NCBI RefSeq assembly: GCF_004005855.1
Contig: NZ_SACL01000001.1
Location: 992,001 to 1,056,000 of the forward strand
DNA length: 64,000 nt
From: Rhodovarius crocodyli
GTDB lineage: Bacteria > Pseudomonadota > Alphaproteobacteria > Acetobacterales > Acetobacteraceae
Reading direction: 5' to 3'
In this document: positions 42,488 through 51,007 of the stretch, piece after piece
Layout: each line of letters starts with the position of its first letter
Numbering within the stretch: the first letter of the stretch is position 1
Notes under the pieces: model-generated
Told to the model about the DNA's origin: nothing
What the model saw: the letters and a program-made list of their open reading frames with translations, nothing else
Databases searched by the model: none
Program-made: the position numbers and the translations under genes

Positions 42488-43042
42488 TCATGCCTTCATC
42501 CGCCGCAGCAGCAGGGTGACGCTGCCGGTGTTGGTCTGGCTGGGGTGGGCGGCGGCCAGGATGTGGTGGCGCAGTTGGGGGTGGTTCAGCCAGTGGGGCA
42601 GTTCGCGTTTCAGGATACCGCCGTCGGGCCCGCCCTTGCCGGTGATGATGGCGACGACGCGGATGCCGTCGGCCAGGGCGTTCAGCAGGAAGCGGTGGAC
42701 CAGGGCGTGGGCGTCCTGGGCGAAGCGTCCGTGCAGGTCCAGCGTGCGTTCGGCGCGGGTGCGGCCGCGTGTCAGGTCGCGCCAGCGTTTGCGGTCGATG
42801 CCGGGCGCGGGCAGGCCGACGGAGAGCGCGGCCGGCGCCGCGGGTTTCGGGCGTGGGGCAGGGGCGGGGTCTGCCGGTGCGGGCGCGGCCGGGGGCGGAG
42901 CCGGCGGCAGGGCCGGGCGGCGGCGGCCGGGCAGGGGGGTGATGGCCTGCGCGAAGACGGCCCAGAGGTTGCGGTCATCCTCCGAGAGCGGCTTCGGCCC
43001 TGAGGCGCGCCGCCGGGGAGCGGGTTCCGGGCGCCGGGTCAT
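42488..43042 (-). CDS. Smr-domain protein
   Basis: 184 residues. The first 85 residues are Pro/Ala/Arg-rich and probably disordered. The Smr domain follows, with ERTLDLHGRFAQDAHALVHRFL (the DLHG motif) and VVAIITGKGGPDGGILKRELPHW (TGKG and L-K-xx-P-xWL motifs). Smr domains are nicking endonuclease-like, often in MutS2 or stand-alone proteins. It overlaps the glycosyltransferase gene by 4 nt. Confidence 0.9.
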   Translation of the reverse strand: MTRRPEPAPRRRASGPKPLSEDDRNLWAVFAQAITPLPGRRRPALPPAPPPAAPAPADPAPAPRPKPAAPAALSVGLPAPGIDRKRWRDLTRGRTRAERTLDLHGRFAQDAHALVHRFLLNALADGIRVVAIITGKGGPDGGILKRELPHWLNHPQLRHHILAAAHPSQTNTGSVTLLLRRMKA

Positions 43043-45003
43043 GGCGATGCGGGTTCCGCCAGGCGCAGTTCCAGCCCCACCAGGGTGCCGGGGCCAGGCA
43101 CCCGCACTTCCTGTGCGCCGGGCAGGACCGGCAGTTCCAGCACCCCGGCCTGCATGGTCAGCACCAGCGTGCCGGCGCCGGGTGCCGCGAAGCGCAGGGG
43201 TGCGTCCTTGCCGGACAGGCGCGTGCCGTGGCTGCCGGGATGTTCCCAGCCTTCCAGCAGCATGGCGCGCAGGGGGTGGATGAAGGGGTCGGCGTCGGTG
43301 GCCGGATGGATGCGCAGGAAGCGCCCGGCGGGCAGGGCCGGATAGTCCGGGATCGGGTGGGAAGAGGGCGGGATGGCCTCGGCGGCCGTGATCATGGCGG
43401 CGGCCACTTCCGGCCAGTCGCGCGGGCGGAAGCCCTGGGCGATGCGGGCCTCGGCCTGTGCCAGGAAGGCCCGGTCGGTCAGCAGGCGGCGGAACAGCGG
43501 CAGGGCGGCGGGCAGGTCATCGGGGTCGATGTAGAGAGCGTATTCGCCGCCGACCTCGGGCAGGGAGCCACGGTCGGAGGCGACGCACAGCTTGCCGCGC
43601 GCCAGGCTTTCGCCCACCGGCAGGCCCCAGCCCTCCATCAGGGAGGGAAAGACGGTGAACAGGCAGGCGCCGTACAGCGTGTCGATCTCGGCATCCGAGA
43701 GGTAGGAGATGGGGCGCACCAGCCCGCCGGCGGCGCGGGTCTCGGCCATGGCGGCGTCGAATTCGCCCTTCTGCCAGCCGGGCTTGCCGGCCAGGACCAG
43801 GGGCGGGGGGGCCAGCCCTTCCTGGCGCAGGGCTTCCCACAGCCGCACCAGGAAGGCGTGGTTCTTGCGGCCTTCCAGCGTGCCCACCGACAGCACGAAG
43901 GGCTTGCCGCGCAGCTGGCGGATCGCGGGGGTCCAGTGCGGGGCGGGCGGGGCGGCGCACAGGCCGTGCGCCAGCGGCACGGCCGTGACCGGCAGGGCGG
44001 GCCTGTCGTGTTCGGCCAGATTGTCCTGCACGCTTTGGCGCGAGTGCTCGCTGATGGCCAGGAAGCCGTCGGCGAAGTGGGTCAGCTCGGCCCAGGCCAG
44101 GTGGAACTCCTCGACCAGCGCGGCGGAGCAGAAGCGCGGCAGCGTCAGCGGGATCAGGTCATACACCAGCACGACGAAGCGCATGCCCTGCCGGCGGGTG
44201 GCGGCCCAGAGGGGCAGGTTGCCGCCATGCAGCCAGAAGGCGCCGCTGCACAGCAGCACCGCGCCGGGAACCGGGGCCGCGAGTGCCGCGCCCGTCACGG
44301 CCAGGGACAGCGCCCGGGCCATGGCGGGGCTGGCGCCCTGCCCGGCTTCGGCCAGGCGCAGCACCTCGCGCAGCGGCTCCCTCGGGATGGCCCACAGGCC
44401 GGGGTGCCAGGGCCGGGTCATGACACAGGCCAGCCGGTCGGGCGCAGCCAGCGCGTGGCGGGCCATTTCCAGCTGCACCCGCTGAATGCCCGAGACCGTG
44501 CGGTTGTGCATCAGATAGGCCAGGATGTCGGAGACATCGATCCAGCAGCGCGCCTGGCCCACCCCGGCATCGGGGGCGGGGTCGCTGCCCGGCAGCAGCA
44601 GGGCCGTGGCCTCTCGCCGGGCCGCTTCGGCCATGGGCGACCCTGCGGGGGCCATGGCGGCGACATGGGTGAAGCTGTCCAGCGCCTCACGCACGCGGCC
44701 TTCCAGCTTGAGCAGATGCGCGCGCTGGAGGGGGATGAACGCATCGGCCGGGTCGAGGGAGGCGGCATGGGCATAGGCGTCCAGCGCCTCGGTCCGCCGG
44801 CCCAGCTCCTTCAGGCAATGGCCCAGCATGACCCAGCCCATGGCGTGGTCGGGGCGTTGCTTCAGGTATTCCTCATACAGGCCCAGCGCCGCGCCGTAGC
44901 GTTCGGCGCGGCGTGCCGTATCGGCCCTGGCGCGCAGCGCAAAGCTGCGCCAGCGCCACGGCTTGCGGGCCAGAAAACCGCGGAGAAGCCGCCGGAGGTT
45001 CAA
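43039..45003 (-). CDS. TPR-containing glycosyltransferase (GT4-like)
   Basis: 654 residues. Tetratricopeptide-like repeats occupy about residues 25-125 (YGAALGLYEEYLKQRPDHAM, AYAHAASLDPADAF). A GT-B glycosyltransferase core follows: KPFVLSVGTLEGRKNHAFLV (donor-site region), VFPSLMEGWGLPVGESLARG (E-x7-E motif) and a C-terminal extension of about 100 residues. The TTG start overlaps the phosphatase stop. Such TPR-GT fusions often act in polysaccharide or protein glycosylation; the acceptor is unknown. Confidence 0.87.
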   Translation of the reverse strand: MNLRRLLRGFLARKPWRWRSFALRARADTARRAERYGAALGLYEEYLKQRPDHAMGWVMLGHCLKELGRRTEALDAYAHAASLDPADAFIPLQRAHLLKLEGRVREALDSFTHVAAMAPAGSPMAEAARREATALLLPGSDPAPDAGVGQARCWIDVSDILAYLMHNRTVSGIQRVQLEMARHALAAPDRLACVMTRPWHPGLWAIPREPLREVLRLAEAGQGASPAMARALSLAVTGAALAAPVPGAVLLCSGAFWLHGGNLPLWAATRRQGMRFVVLVYDLIPLTLPRFCSAALVEEFHLAWAELTHFADGFLAISEHSRQSVQDNLAEHDRPALPVTAVPLAHGLCAAPPAPHWTPAIRQLRGKPFVLSVGTLEGRKNHAFLVRLWEALRQEGLAPPPLVLAGKPGWQKGEFDAAMAETRAAGGLVRPISYLSDAEIDTLYGACLFTVFPSLMEGWGLPVGESLARGKLCVASDRGSLPEVGGEYALYIDPDDLPAALPLFRRLLTDRAFLAQAEARIAQGFRPRDWPEVAAAMITAAEAIPPSSHPIPDYPALPAGRFLRIHPATDADPFIHPLRAMLLEGWEHPGSHGTRLSGKDAPLRFAAPGAGTLVLTMQAGVLELPVLPGAQEVRVPGPGTLVGLELRLAEPASP

Positions 45004-45578
45004 ACCTGCTCGGGCGCCAGGGTCAGCGCCGTCAGTGTCCAGGCGGCGGCACCGTCCTTGGGCGGTTCCGCGAACAGGGGCAGCGCGTTGGGGGTGCGGA
45101 TATTGGCCTCAAGCCCGGCCTCCGCGCGGAAGGCGCGCCACAGGGCGCCATGCGCCACCACCAGCACCGGGCCCGGCAGGGCGGTGGCGCGGTTGATGGC
45201 CGCCACCGTGCGGTCGCGCAGGGCCTGGAAGCTCTCGCCGCCCGGGGGCGTCATCAGCCCGTCGGTCCAGTCCTGGTACCAGTCGCCCATCGGCAGGCCT
45301 TCCTGCTCACCGAAGCCCACTTCCTGCAGGTCGATGTCGGTCGAGACCGGCAGTTTCAGCGTGGCCGCCACCGTCTGCGCCGTGACCAGCGCGCGCGACA
45401 GCGGGGAGGCCACGATGGTGCGGATGGTGATGGGCGCCAAAGTGCGCGCGGCGCGGTCGGCCTGGGCGCGGCCTACGGCGTTGAGGGGAATGTCCGTCCT
45501 GCCCTGCGAACGGCCCTCGGCGTTCCAGTCGGTCTCGCCATGGCGCAGGAACCAGAAGGGGATGGGGTTGAGGCGCAT
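45000..45578 (-). CDS. Histidine phosphatase family protein (phosphoglycerate-mutase-like)
   Basis: 192 residues. The catalytic motif FLRHGETDWNAEGRSQGRTD lies at the N-terminus (residues 10-29), SPLSRALVTAQT follows, and the second His occurs in VLVVAHGALWRAF. Substrate undetermined. First gene of a three-gene minus-strand unit with the glycosyltransferase and Smr genes. Confidence 0.9.
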   Translation of the reverse strand: MRLNPIPFWFLRHGETDWNAEGRSQGRTDIPLNAVGRAQADRAARTLAPITIRTIVASPLSRALVTAQTVAATLKLPVSTDIDLQEVGFGEQEGLPMGDWYQDWTDGLMTPPGGESFQALRDRTVAAINRATALPGPVLVVAHGALWRAFRAEAGLEANIRTPNALPLFAEPPKDGAAAWTLTALTLAPEQV

Positions 45579-45632
45579 GGGGGCTCCGGTCCAGTCTCAG
45601 CCCCCGGTGTAGAGCAGTTGGCGCTTGAGGTC

Positions 45633-46205
45633 ATGATGGCACGCGGTACGGGCTGGAACTGGGTATTGCCCCTGATGGCGGCGCTGCTGGCGGCGCAGGC
45701 GGCGGTGCAGCTGGCCATGGGCCGGGTGCTGATCTGCACCTGCGGCACCATCGAGCTGTGGCACGGGGAGGTGAACTCCTCGGGCAATTCGCAGCATCTG
45801 AGCGACTGGTACACGCCGTCGCACATCGTGCACGGCTTTCTGTTCTATGGCGCGCTGTGGCTGCTGATGGGCCGGCGCGTGGGCGTGGCACCCCGCGCGC
45901 TGCTGGCCACGCTGGTGGAGGTGGCGTGGGAGGTGGTCGAGAACACCCCCATGGTCATCAACCGCTATCGCGAGGCGACGATGGCGCTGGGCTATACCGG
46001 CGACAGCGTGGTGAATTCGCTGGCCGATGTGGTCGCGATGTGGCTGGGCTTCGCGCTGGCGCGCCGGTTGCCGGTGTGGCTGTCGGTCGCGACCGTGCTG
46101 GGGCTGGAACTGCTGGCGCTGTGGGCGATCCGGGACAATCTGACGCTGAACGTGCTGATGCTGCTGTGGCCGGTGGATGCCGTCAGGCAGTGGCAGGCGG
46201 GGTGA
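45633..46205 (+). CDS. DUF2585 family membrane protein
   Basis: 190 residues with about five hydrophobic helices. WYTPSHIVHGFLFYGALWLL, EVAWEVVENTPMVINRYREA and GYTGDSVVNSLADV are the strongly conserved polar motifs of the DUF2585 (UPF0314) family of alphaproteobacteria; function unknown. Two adjacent ATGs (45633, 45636) follow GAGG. It is the only plus-strand gene between 42.3 and 53.5 kb. The long frame extending upstream is non-coding. Confidence 0.88.
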   Translation: MMARGTGWNWVLPLMAALLAAQAAVQLAMGRVLICTCGTIELWHGEVNSSGNSQHLSDWYTPSHIVHGFLFYGALWLLMGRRVGVAPRALLATLVEVAWEVVENTPMVINRYREATMALGYTGDSVVNSLADVVAMWLGFALARRLPVWLSVATVLGLELLALWAIRDNLTLNVLMLLWPVDAVRQWQAG

Positions 46206-46499
46206 TCAGCGCTTCCTGACGAATTCCGTCCGCAGCACCAGGCCCTTGATGGTGTCGTGCCTGCAGTCGATTTCCTCGGGGTTGTCCGTCAGCCGGATGG
46301 AGCGGATGACCGTGCCCTGCTTCAGCGTCTGGTTGGCGCCCTTCACCTTCAGATCCTTGATGAGGGTCACCGCATCCCCATCCGCCAGCACATTGCCCGA
46401 GGCATCGCGCACCTGGACCACGGCGGCGGCCGCGACCTCGGCGGCGGGGCGCCATTCGCCGGTCGCTTCATCGAACACGTAGTCGTCGTCGCCGGACAT
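46206..46499 (-). CDS. PhnA/YjdM-domain protein without zinc ribbon
   Basis: 97 residues. The C-terminal PhnA domain is clear: VRDASGNVLADGDAVTLIKD, LKVKGANQTLKQGTVIRSIR and LTDNPEEIDCRHDTIKGLVL. YjdM proteins normally begin with a four-Cys zinc ribbon. Here the N-terminus (MSGDDDYVFDEATGEWRPAA) has no Cys at all but keeps the spacing of the ribbon region. Not a phosphonate-degrading enzyme by current understanding; role unknown. Confidence 0.85.
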   Translation of the reverse strand: MSGDDDYVFDEATGEWRPAAEVAAAAVVQVRDASGNVLADGDAVTLIKDLKVKGANQTLKQGTVIRSIRLTDNPEEIDCRHDTIKGLVLRTEFVRKR

Positions 46500-46560
46500 C
46501 TGGTTCACTCTCGCAATGAATGGCGGCTTGTCCCAGCCGGGCGGCCGGGGCGCAAGGGGG

Positions 46561-46998
46561 TCAGCCCCGCCTGGCCTGGAAGAAGGTCTTTTCGCCGGTG
46601 ACGAAGCCCGCGCGCTCATAGAAGCGCAGGGTTGAGGCCTGCTTCGACCCGGTGGCCAGCATCACCTTGTAGCAGCCCTGTTCCCAGGCGGTGTCGAGTG
46701 CGGCGGCCAGCACGGCCTGGCCCAGGCCCTGGCGGCGGTAATCGGCGTGGGTCACCACATTCTCGATCAGCGCATAGGGGCGGGCGCCGCGCGTCAGGTT
46801 CGGGATGATGACCAGCGTGCAGGAGCTGACGGGCATGCCGTCGCGCTCCGCGATCAGCAGCCGGATCAGCGGCGAGGCCAGGAGGGCGGCCCAGGCGGCC
46901 TCGGCCGCCGCGTTGTCGGGCACCGGGTCCTCGGCGTTCAGGTGGCGGTACAGCGCCCGCATGCCGTCCAGGTCGGAGGGGGCGGCCCGGCGGATCAT
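46561..46998 (-). CDS. GNAT family N-acetyltransferase
   Basis: 145 residues. The acetyl-CoA-binding motif A reads VVTHADYRRQGLGQAVLAAA (R-R-Q-G-L-G), preceded by a beta strand LIENVV and followed by YKVMLATGSKQASTLRFYERAGF. Substrate unknown. Its start codon shares a base with the stop of the upstream glycosyltransferase gene. Confidence 0.92.
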   Translation of the reverse strand: MIRRAAPSDLDGMRALYRHLNAEDPVPDNAAAEAAWAALLASPLIRLLIAERDGMPVSSCTLVIIPNLTRGARPYALIENVVTHADYRRQGLGQAVLAAALDTAWEQGCYKVMLATGSKQASTLRFYERAGFVTGEKTFFQARRG

Positions 46999-47858
46999 CA
47001 GGCGTTGCGCCAGTTCCGGCTCGTGCTCTTGTAGTCCAGCGTCTCGAACAGGCGCAGTTCAGGCCAGTCGATGCGGATGTCGAGGTCGGGCGTGCGGCCT
47101 GCCTCCAGCATGTCCATTGCGTGGCCGGTCACGGCGCGGGTCAGGCTGGTGGGGCCCACATCCTCATGCGGGTCCACGGACCGGCCGGCCGCGACCGATT
47201 CCAGCGCGTTCATGATGGCCATCTCCAGCGCCAGCTTCAGCAGGGGGTGGGCGCGGGTGCCGAACAGGGGCGTGGTGTTGAAGTAATAGCCGACATAGGG
47301 CGCGTCCGGGCGGTCGCGCAGGGTGTCGCGCACCGGCAGCATGGTCAGCCCCTCATGCGCCAGGGGCATCAGCGCGAGGGGCGCACCGAACAGCAGCTCG
47401 GCGCCGGTCTCGCCCGGGGCCAGGCGGTCGTCGGCATCCACATACAGCCCGCCGCCGTGATAGAGCGCGGCCAGGCGCAGCAGGTCGGATTTGGAGGCGG
47501 GATGCGGGCAGGCATCGAAGGCCTGCAGCATCTGGGGCGGGTAGATCTCCGCCATGAAGGCGCGGGCCGATGCCTCGGAGAAACGCTGGATGGGCAGGCC
47601 GGTGGCGCGCCAGGATTCCATGCATTCCAGCACGTCGGGCGGTGGGGTCTCGTCGTCCCAGAACTGCACGATGCGGGCGGGGCGGAAGCGCGCGGGCAGG
47701 CCATAGGCCATGCGCCACGCGATCAGCGCCCGGCTGACGCGATGCACCGCGCCCAGGCTGTAGCGGCGGTCACCCACCGCGCGCTGGGCGTTCAGCGCCT
47801 GCAACGTCTGTGCCCTGGAGGCACCCGGCAGGAAATCTGTCCAGTCGAGGGCTGACAT
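46998..47858 (-). CDS. GT32-like glycosyltransferase (DXD motif)
   Basis: 286 residues. HPASKSDLLRLAALYHGGGLYVDADD (quoted in parts: ASKSDLLRLAALYHGGG, then YVDADD) is the DXD nucleotide-sugar motif of the Och1/GT32 and capsule-sugar transferase type. ARIVQFWDDETPPPDVLECM near residue 60 is the typical first strand (I-Q-W). The ATG at 47858 was chosen over a GTG at 47864. Possibly acts with the TPR-glycosyltransferase 3 kb away in surface polysaccharide synthesis; inference. Confidence 0.85.
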   Translation of the reverse strand: MSALDWTDFLPGASRAQTLQALNAQRAVGDRRYSLGAVHRVSRALIAWRMAYGLPARFRPARIVQFWDDETPPPDVLECMESWRATGLPIQRFSEASARAFMAEIYPPQMLQAFDACPHPASKSDLLRLAALYHGGGLYVDADDRLAPGETGAELLFGAPLALMPLAHEGLTMLPVRDTLRDRPDAPYVGYYFNTTPLFGTRAHPLLKLALEMAIMNALESVAAGRSVDPHEDVGPTSLTRAVTGHAMDMLEAGRTPDLDIRIDWPELRLFETLDYKSTSRNWRNA

Positions 47859-47912
47859 GGTCACGCTGGATAGACCGGATCGGCGCCGAACGAAATCGCC
47901 TGCACTAATGAA

Positions 47913-49631
47913 CTACTTACGGTAGCGACGCGGCCCTTCGCCCCTGGGTTCCGCCCTGGAGGCGGCGCGCGGCGGATAGCCGCCCTCGCTGCGCGGACGC
48001 TGGCGGTACTCCGGGCGGGGGCCGGAATGCGGGGCGCGCGGCAGCGCGTCCATCGGCTCCACCAGCACATCGGCGTCCTTGCCGTCACCCTTGCGGGCGG
48101 CCTCCGCGAAGCGCTGGGCGACCTGGGCGGAGACCTCGAACTGCGTCTCGTTGCCCAGGATGCGGATGCGCCCGATCATGTCGCGCGTCACGTGGCCGCG
48201 GCGGCACAGGAAGGGCAGCAGCCACTTCGGGTCGGCACCGTCCTGGCGGCCCACATTGGTGTGGAACCACACGGCGTTCGGGTTGTCCTCGCGGCGCATC
48301 GCGCGCTCGGGCCGGGCGGCGTTGGGGGAGACGTCGGCCAGTTCCTCGGGCGCCGGCAGCGGGCCGCGCAGCAGCTTGATCAGGGCGGCGGCCAGCGCGT
48401 CACGCGGGGCATCGATGAAGCCCGCGATCGCCACGTCGTTTTCCTCGGCCGGGGTTTCCAGCAGGGTCTTGGCTTCCTCGACCAGGCGCTCATTGTCGCG
48501 GCCGCGCACGGCCTCGGCATCGGGCGCGGGGCCCCATTCGGCCTGGACGCGGGCGGCGGCCAGCAGGCGCTCCGCGATCCGGCGCTTGTTCACGGGCACC
48601 AGCATCATGGAAACGCCCTTGCGGCCCGCGCGGCCGGTGCGGCCGGAACGGTGCTGCAGGGTCTCGGGGTCACGCGGCAGGTCGGCGTGGATGACGAGGC
48701 CGAGCTCCGGCAGGTCGATGCCGCGGGCGGCCACGTCGGTGGCGACGCACACCTTGGCGCGGCCGTCGCGCAGCATCTGCAGCGCGCGGTTGCGCTCGGC
48801 CTGGCTCATCTCACCGGACAGGGCCACGGCCGGGAAGCCGCGCTCGGCCAGCGAGGAGGACAGGCGCGCGACTTCCGCGCGGGTGGCGCAGAACACCATC
48901 GCCAGGCGCGGGTTCTCGAAGCGCAGCGCGTTCACCACCGCGCGCTCGCTGTCCTGCGGGGCGATCAGGGCGGCGCGGTAGGTGATGTCGCCGTGCTGCT
49001 CGTTGGCGGAGTTCACCTCGAGCCGCAGCGCGTCCTTCTGATAGGACTTGGCCAGCTGCGCGATGGGGCGCGGCACGGTGGCGCTGAACATCAGGGTGCG
49101 GCGCTCAGGCGGCGCGGCGTCCAGGATCGCCTCCAGCTCCTCACGGAAGCCGAGGTCGAGCATCTCGTCCGCTTCGTCCAGCACGACGGCGCGCAGGCCC
49201 TCGGTGGGCAGGTTGCCGCGCTCGATATGGTCGCGGACGCGGCCGGGGGTGCCGACCACGATGTGCACGCCGTGCTGGAAGGCGCGGCGTTCCGTCATCG
49301 GGTCCATGCCGCCCACGGCGCCGCCGACGCGGCCGCCGGCCTCGGCATACAGCCAGGTCAGTTCGGTGCGGACCTGCAGGGCCAGCTCACGGGTGGGGGC
49401 GATGACGAGGGCGAGCGGCGCGCCGGCGGGCGGCAGGCGCGTGGCATCGCCCAGCAGGTTCGCCGCGATGGCGACGCCGAAGGCGACCGTCTTGCCCGAG
49501 CCGGTGCGGGCGGAGACCAGCAGGTCGCGGTCGGTCGGCGCCTCCAGCACGGCGGACTGGACGGGGGTGGGCGTGTAACCGCGCGCGGTCAGGGCCGCCG
49601 CAAGCGGCGCAGGCAGACGGGAGAAAGGCAT
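47913..49631 (-). CDS. DEAD-box RNA helicase with DbpA-type RNA-binding domain
   Basis: 572 residues. The core motifs are complete: Q motif (YTPTPVQSAVLEAP), motif I SARTGSGKT, PTRELALQV, TPGRV, DEAD, SAT, ATDVAARGIDLPEL and HRSGRTGRAGRKG. After about residue 470 a DbpA-like RNA-binding domain follows (VWFHTNVGRQDGADPKWLLP, FEVSAQVAQRFAEA), then an Arg/Pro/Gly-rich tail. A ribosome-assembly or RNA-turnover role is expected. Confidence 0.94.
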   Translation of the reverse strand: MPFSRLPAPLAAALTARGYTPTPVQSAVLEAPTDRDLLVSARTGSGKTVAFGVAIAANLLGDATRLPPAGAPLALVIAPTRELALQVRTELTWLYAEAGGRVGGAVGGMDPMTERRAFQHGVHIVVGTPGRVRDHIERGNLPTEGLRAVVLDEADEMLDLGFREELEAILDAAPPERRTLMFSATVPRPIAQLAKSYQKDALRLEVNSANEQHGDITYRAALIAPQDSERAVVNALRFENPRLAMVFCATRAEVARLSSSLAERGFPAVALSGEMSQAERNRALQMLRDGRAKVCVATDVAARGIDLPELGLVIHADLPRDPETLQHRSGRTGRAGRKGVSMMLVPVNKRRIAERLLAAARVQAEWGPAPDAEAVRGRDNERLVEEAKTLLETPAEENDVAIAGFIDAPRDALAAALIKLLRGPLPAPEELADVSPNAARPERAMRREDNPNAVWFHTNVGRQDGADPKWLLPFLCRRGHVTRDMIGRIRILGNETQFEVSAQVAQRFAEAARKGDGKDADVLVEPMDALPRAPHSGPRPEYRQRPRSEGGYPPRAASRAEPRGEGPRRYRK

Positions 49632-49707
49632 GGCGCGGGCTTTTGGGCAGTTAACCCCCGAGGGTCAAACGCAAAACCCGCGCGGCAGGGGCGCATCTGC
49701 GGGGGGA

Positions 49708-50562
49708 CTACTGCCCCCGCGTCAGACCCGCGCGCAGCGTCTTGCCTTCCTCGCTTTCCGGATCGATCAAACCTTCCCGCAGGAACAGATCGATCAGTAC
49801 GAGATTCACGTTGAACTTGATGTTGTCTTGCTCCCGCAGGCATTCCAGCAGCCGGGCGGCGGGCCACAGCTCGAAGCGCTCCACCTCGTCGTCATTGGGG
49901 CGGGGGATGAAATCTTCGGGAAGATCCAGGTCGAACACATGCAGGATGTCGCGGCGCATGCCCTCGGGCGCGTCCAGCATGTAGTCCAGCCGGGCGGTGG
50001 GGCGCACGGTGTCGAGCAGGGAAGCGTGCATGCCCGCTTCCTCCTCGGCTTCCTTGATGAGGCAGGCGAGCGGCGCGTAGCCGGCGGGGATGCCGCCCGC
50101 CACGACATTGTCCAGCTGGCCGGGGGCCACGGCCTTGGTGGTGGAGCGCACGCCCACCCAGATGTGCAGCCCGTCCGCGCGGCGGACCAGCCCGTTCAGG
50201 TGCACGCCCTGGCCGATGACGCCGAAGGCCGGGATGGCACCGCGGTCCAGCGCGGCCAGGCTCTCGGCGCGCGCATCGGGGCGGACATCGAACAATTCCC
50301 GCCGGATGCGCAAGAAGCGGCGCGGCGCCAGGGCGGCGGCGACGGCGGCAAGGGCGGCGGTGCGGGCCTCAGGCGTGGTCAGCGCGGGCGAGAGGTCGGC
50401 GCCGGTCTCGGACACCGCGAAGGTCTCGGGAAATTCGCGCAGCGCCTGGTGCAGGGCGGGCTGCACCCAGCCGACATTCCGCCCTGCGATGCGCCATGGC
50501 AGGCGGGGGGCGAAGTCACGCAGGTTGTTGCAGGCTTCGATGTGGCGGATCAGGGCAGGCAT
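49708..50562 (-). CDS. DUF4743 Nudix hydrolase
   Basis: 284 residues. An N-terminal DUF4743 domain (MPALIRHIEACNNLRDFAPR...) is followed by a Nudix domain with VVAGGIPAGYAPLACLIKEA then EEEAGM. The Nudix box is of the thiamine-pyrophosphokinase-associated kind: the EAEEEAGM half is intact, but the first Glu of GX5EX7REUXEEXGU is not obvious and Arg is Lys. Related proteins act on damaged thiamine diphosphates. The start at 50562 was chosen since the frame beyond enters the repeat. Confidence 0.88.
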   Translation of the reverse strand: MPALIRHIEACNNLRDFAPRLPWRIAGRNVGWVQPALHQALREFPETFAVSETGADLSPALTTPEARTAALAAVAAALAPRRFLRIRRELFDVRPDARAESLAALDRGAIPAFGVIGQGVHLNGLVRRADGLHIWVGVRSTTKAVAPGQLDNVVAGGIPAGYAPLACLIKEAEEEAGMHASLLDTVRPTARLDYMLDAPEGMRRDILHVFDLDLPEDFIPRPNDDEVERFELWPAARLLECLREQDNIKFNVNLVLIDLFLREGLIDPESEEGKTLRAGLTRGQ

Positions 50563-50623
50563 GGGCACCCTTATGGGTGCGGCGAGGCGGGGCCTCAATC
50601 CCTGGGCAGGTGGAAAGAGTAGA

Positions 50624-50754
50624 TGTTCTTTTTTGGAAAAAAGAACCAAAAAACTTTTGGGAATTTAAGGGGGTGATGGAGGCCGGGGGGCGCCTTCATC
50701 ATCAGGGTACCAAATAGAAAAGTCTTTTTGCTTCTTTTTCTTCAGAAAAAGAAG
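50624..50754. repeat. AT-rich double-hairpin element, copy 4 (inverted)
   Basis: The order is reversed relative to copies 1-3: unit B first (50624-50646), CCAAAAAACTTTTGGG, a core hairpin (TGATGGAGGC at 50674-50683 with GCCTTCATCA at 50692-50701), then AAAAGTCTTTTTG and unit A (50731-50754) with loop TTCA, the complement of TGAA. The loop and flanks show that the whole element is inverted as a block. Confidence 0.85.
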
Positions 50755-50758
50755 ATTT

Positions 50759-50917
50759 CTATTCCCTGCCCGGCCGCGTTGCCGGGGCCTGCGTCACCGG
50801 CAGGGCCGGCACCGATGGATTGCCGGCCACCGTCTGCGAACCGGTGCTGACAGGCACCGGGGAAATACTGAGCCAGGTGGCCAGAAGCGTCGGCCAGAGC
50901 GTGCCCGAGGCGACCAT
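50759..50917 (-). CDS. Possible small protein (52 residues)
   Basis: An ORF starts MVASGTLWPTLLATWL, preceded by GGGAGTGGAAAAG as ribosome site, and ends in TAG next to repeat unit A. The N-terminal 20 residues are hydrophobic and the rest is Pro/Ala/Thr-rich. Codon use resembles that of neighbouring genes. No family recognised; it may not be real. Confidence 0.35.
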   Translation of the reverse strand: MVASGTLWPTLLATWLSISPVPVSTGSQTVAGNPSVPALPVTQAPATRPGRE

Positions 50918-51007
50918 CTTTTCCACTCCCGTTGCGGTGAAGGGGAGTTAGCCCGCGAAGTGTGGCAGCGGTTTGACCGGCTTGTGTCGAAAGATTACCC
51001 CGGATGC

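Noticed and set aside
43228-45612. A 794-codon open frame on the plus strand
   Set aside because: It is antisense to the TPR-glycosyltransferase and phosphatase genes, both with clear motifs. The translation is low-complexity shadow.
48027-49814. A 595-codon open frame on the plus strand
   Set aside because: Antisense to the DEAD-box helicase, whose motifs are all intact.
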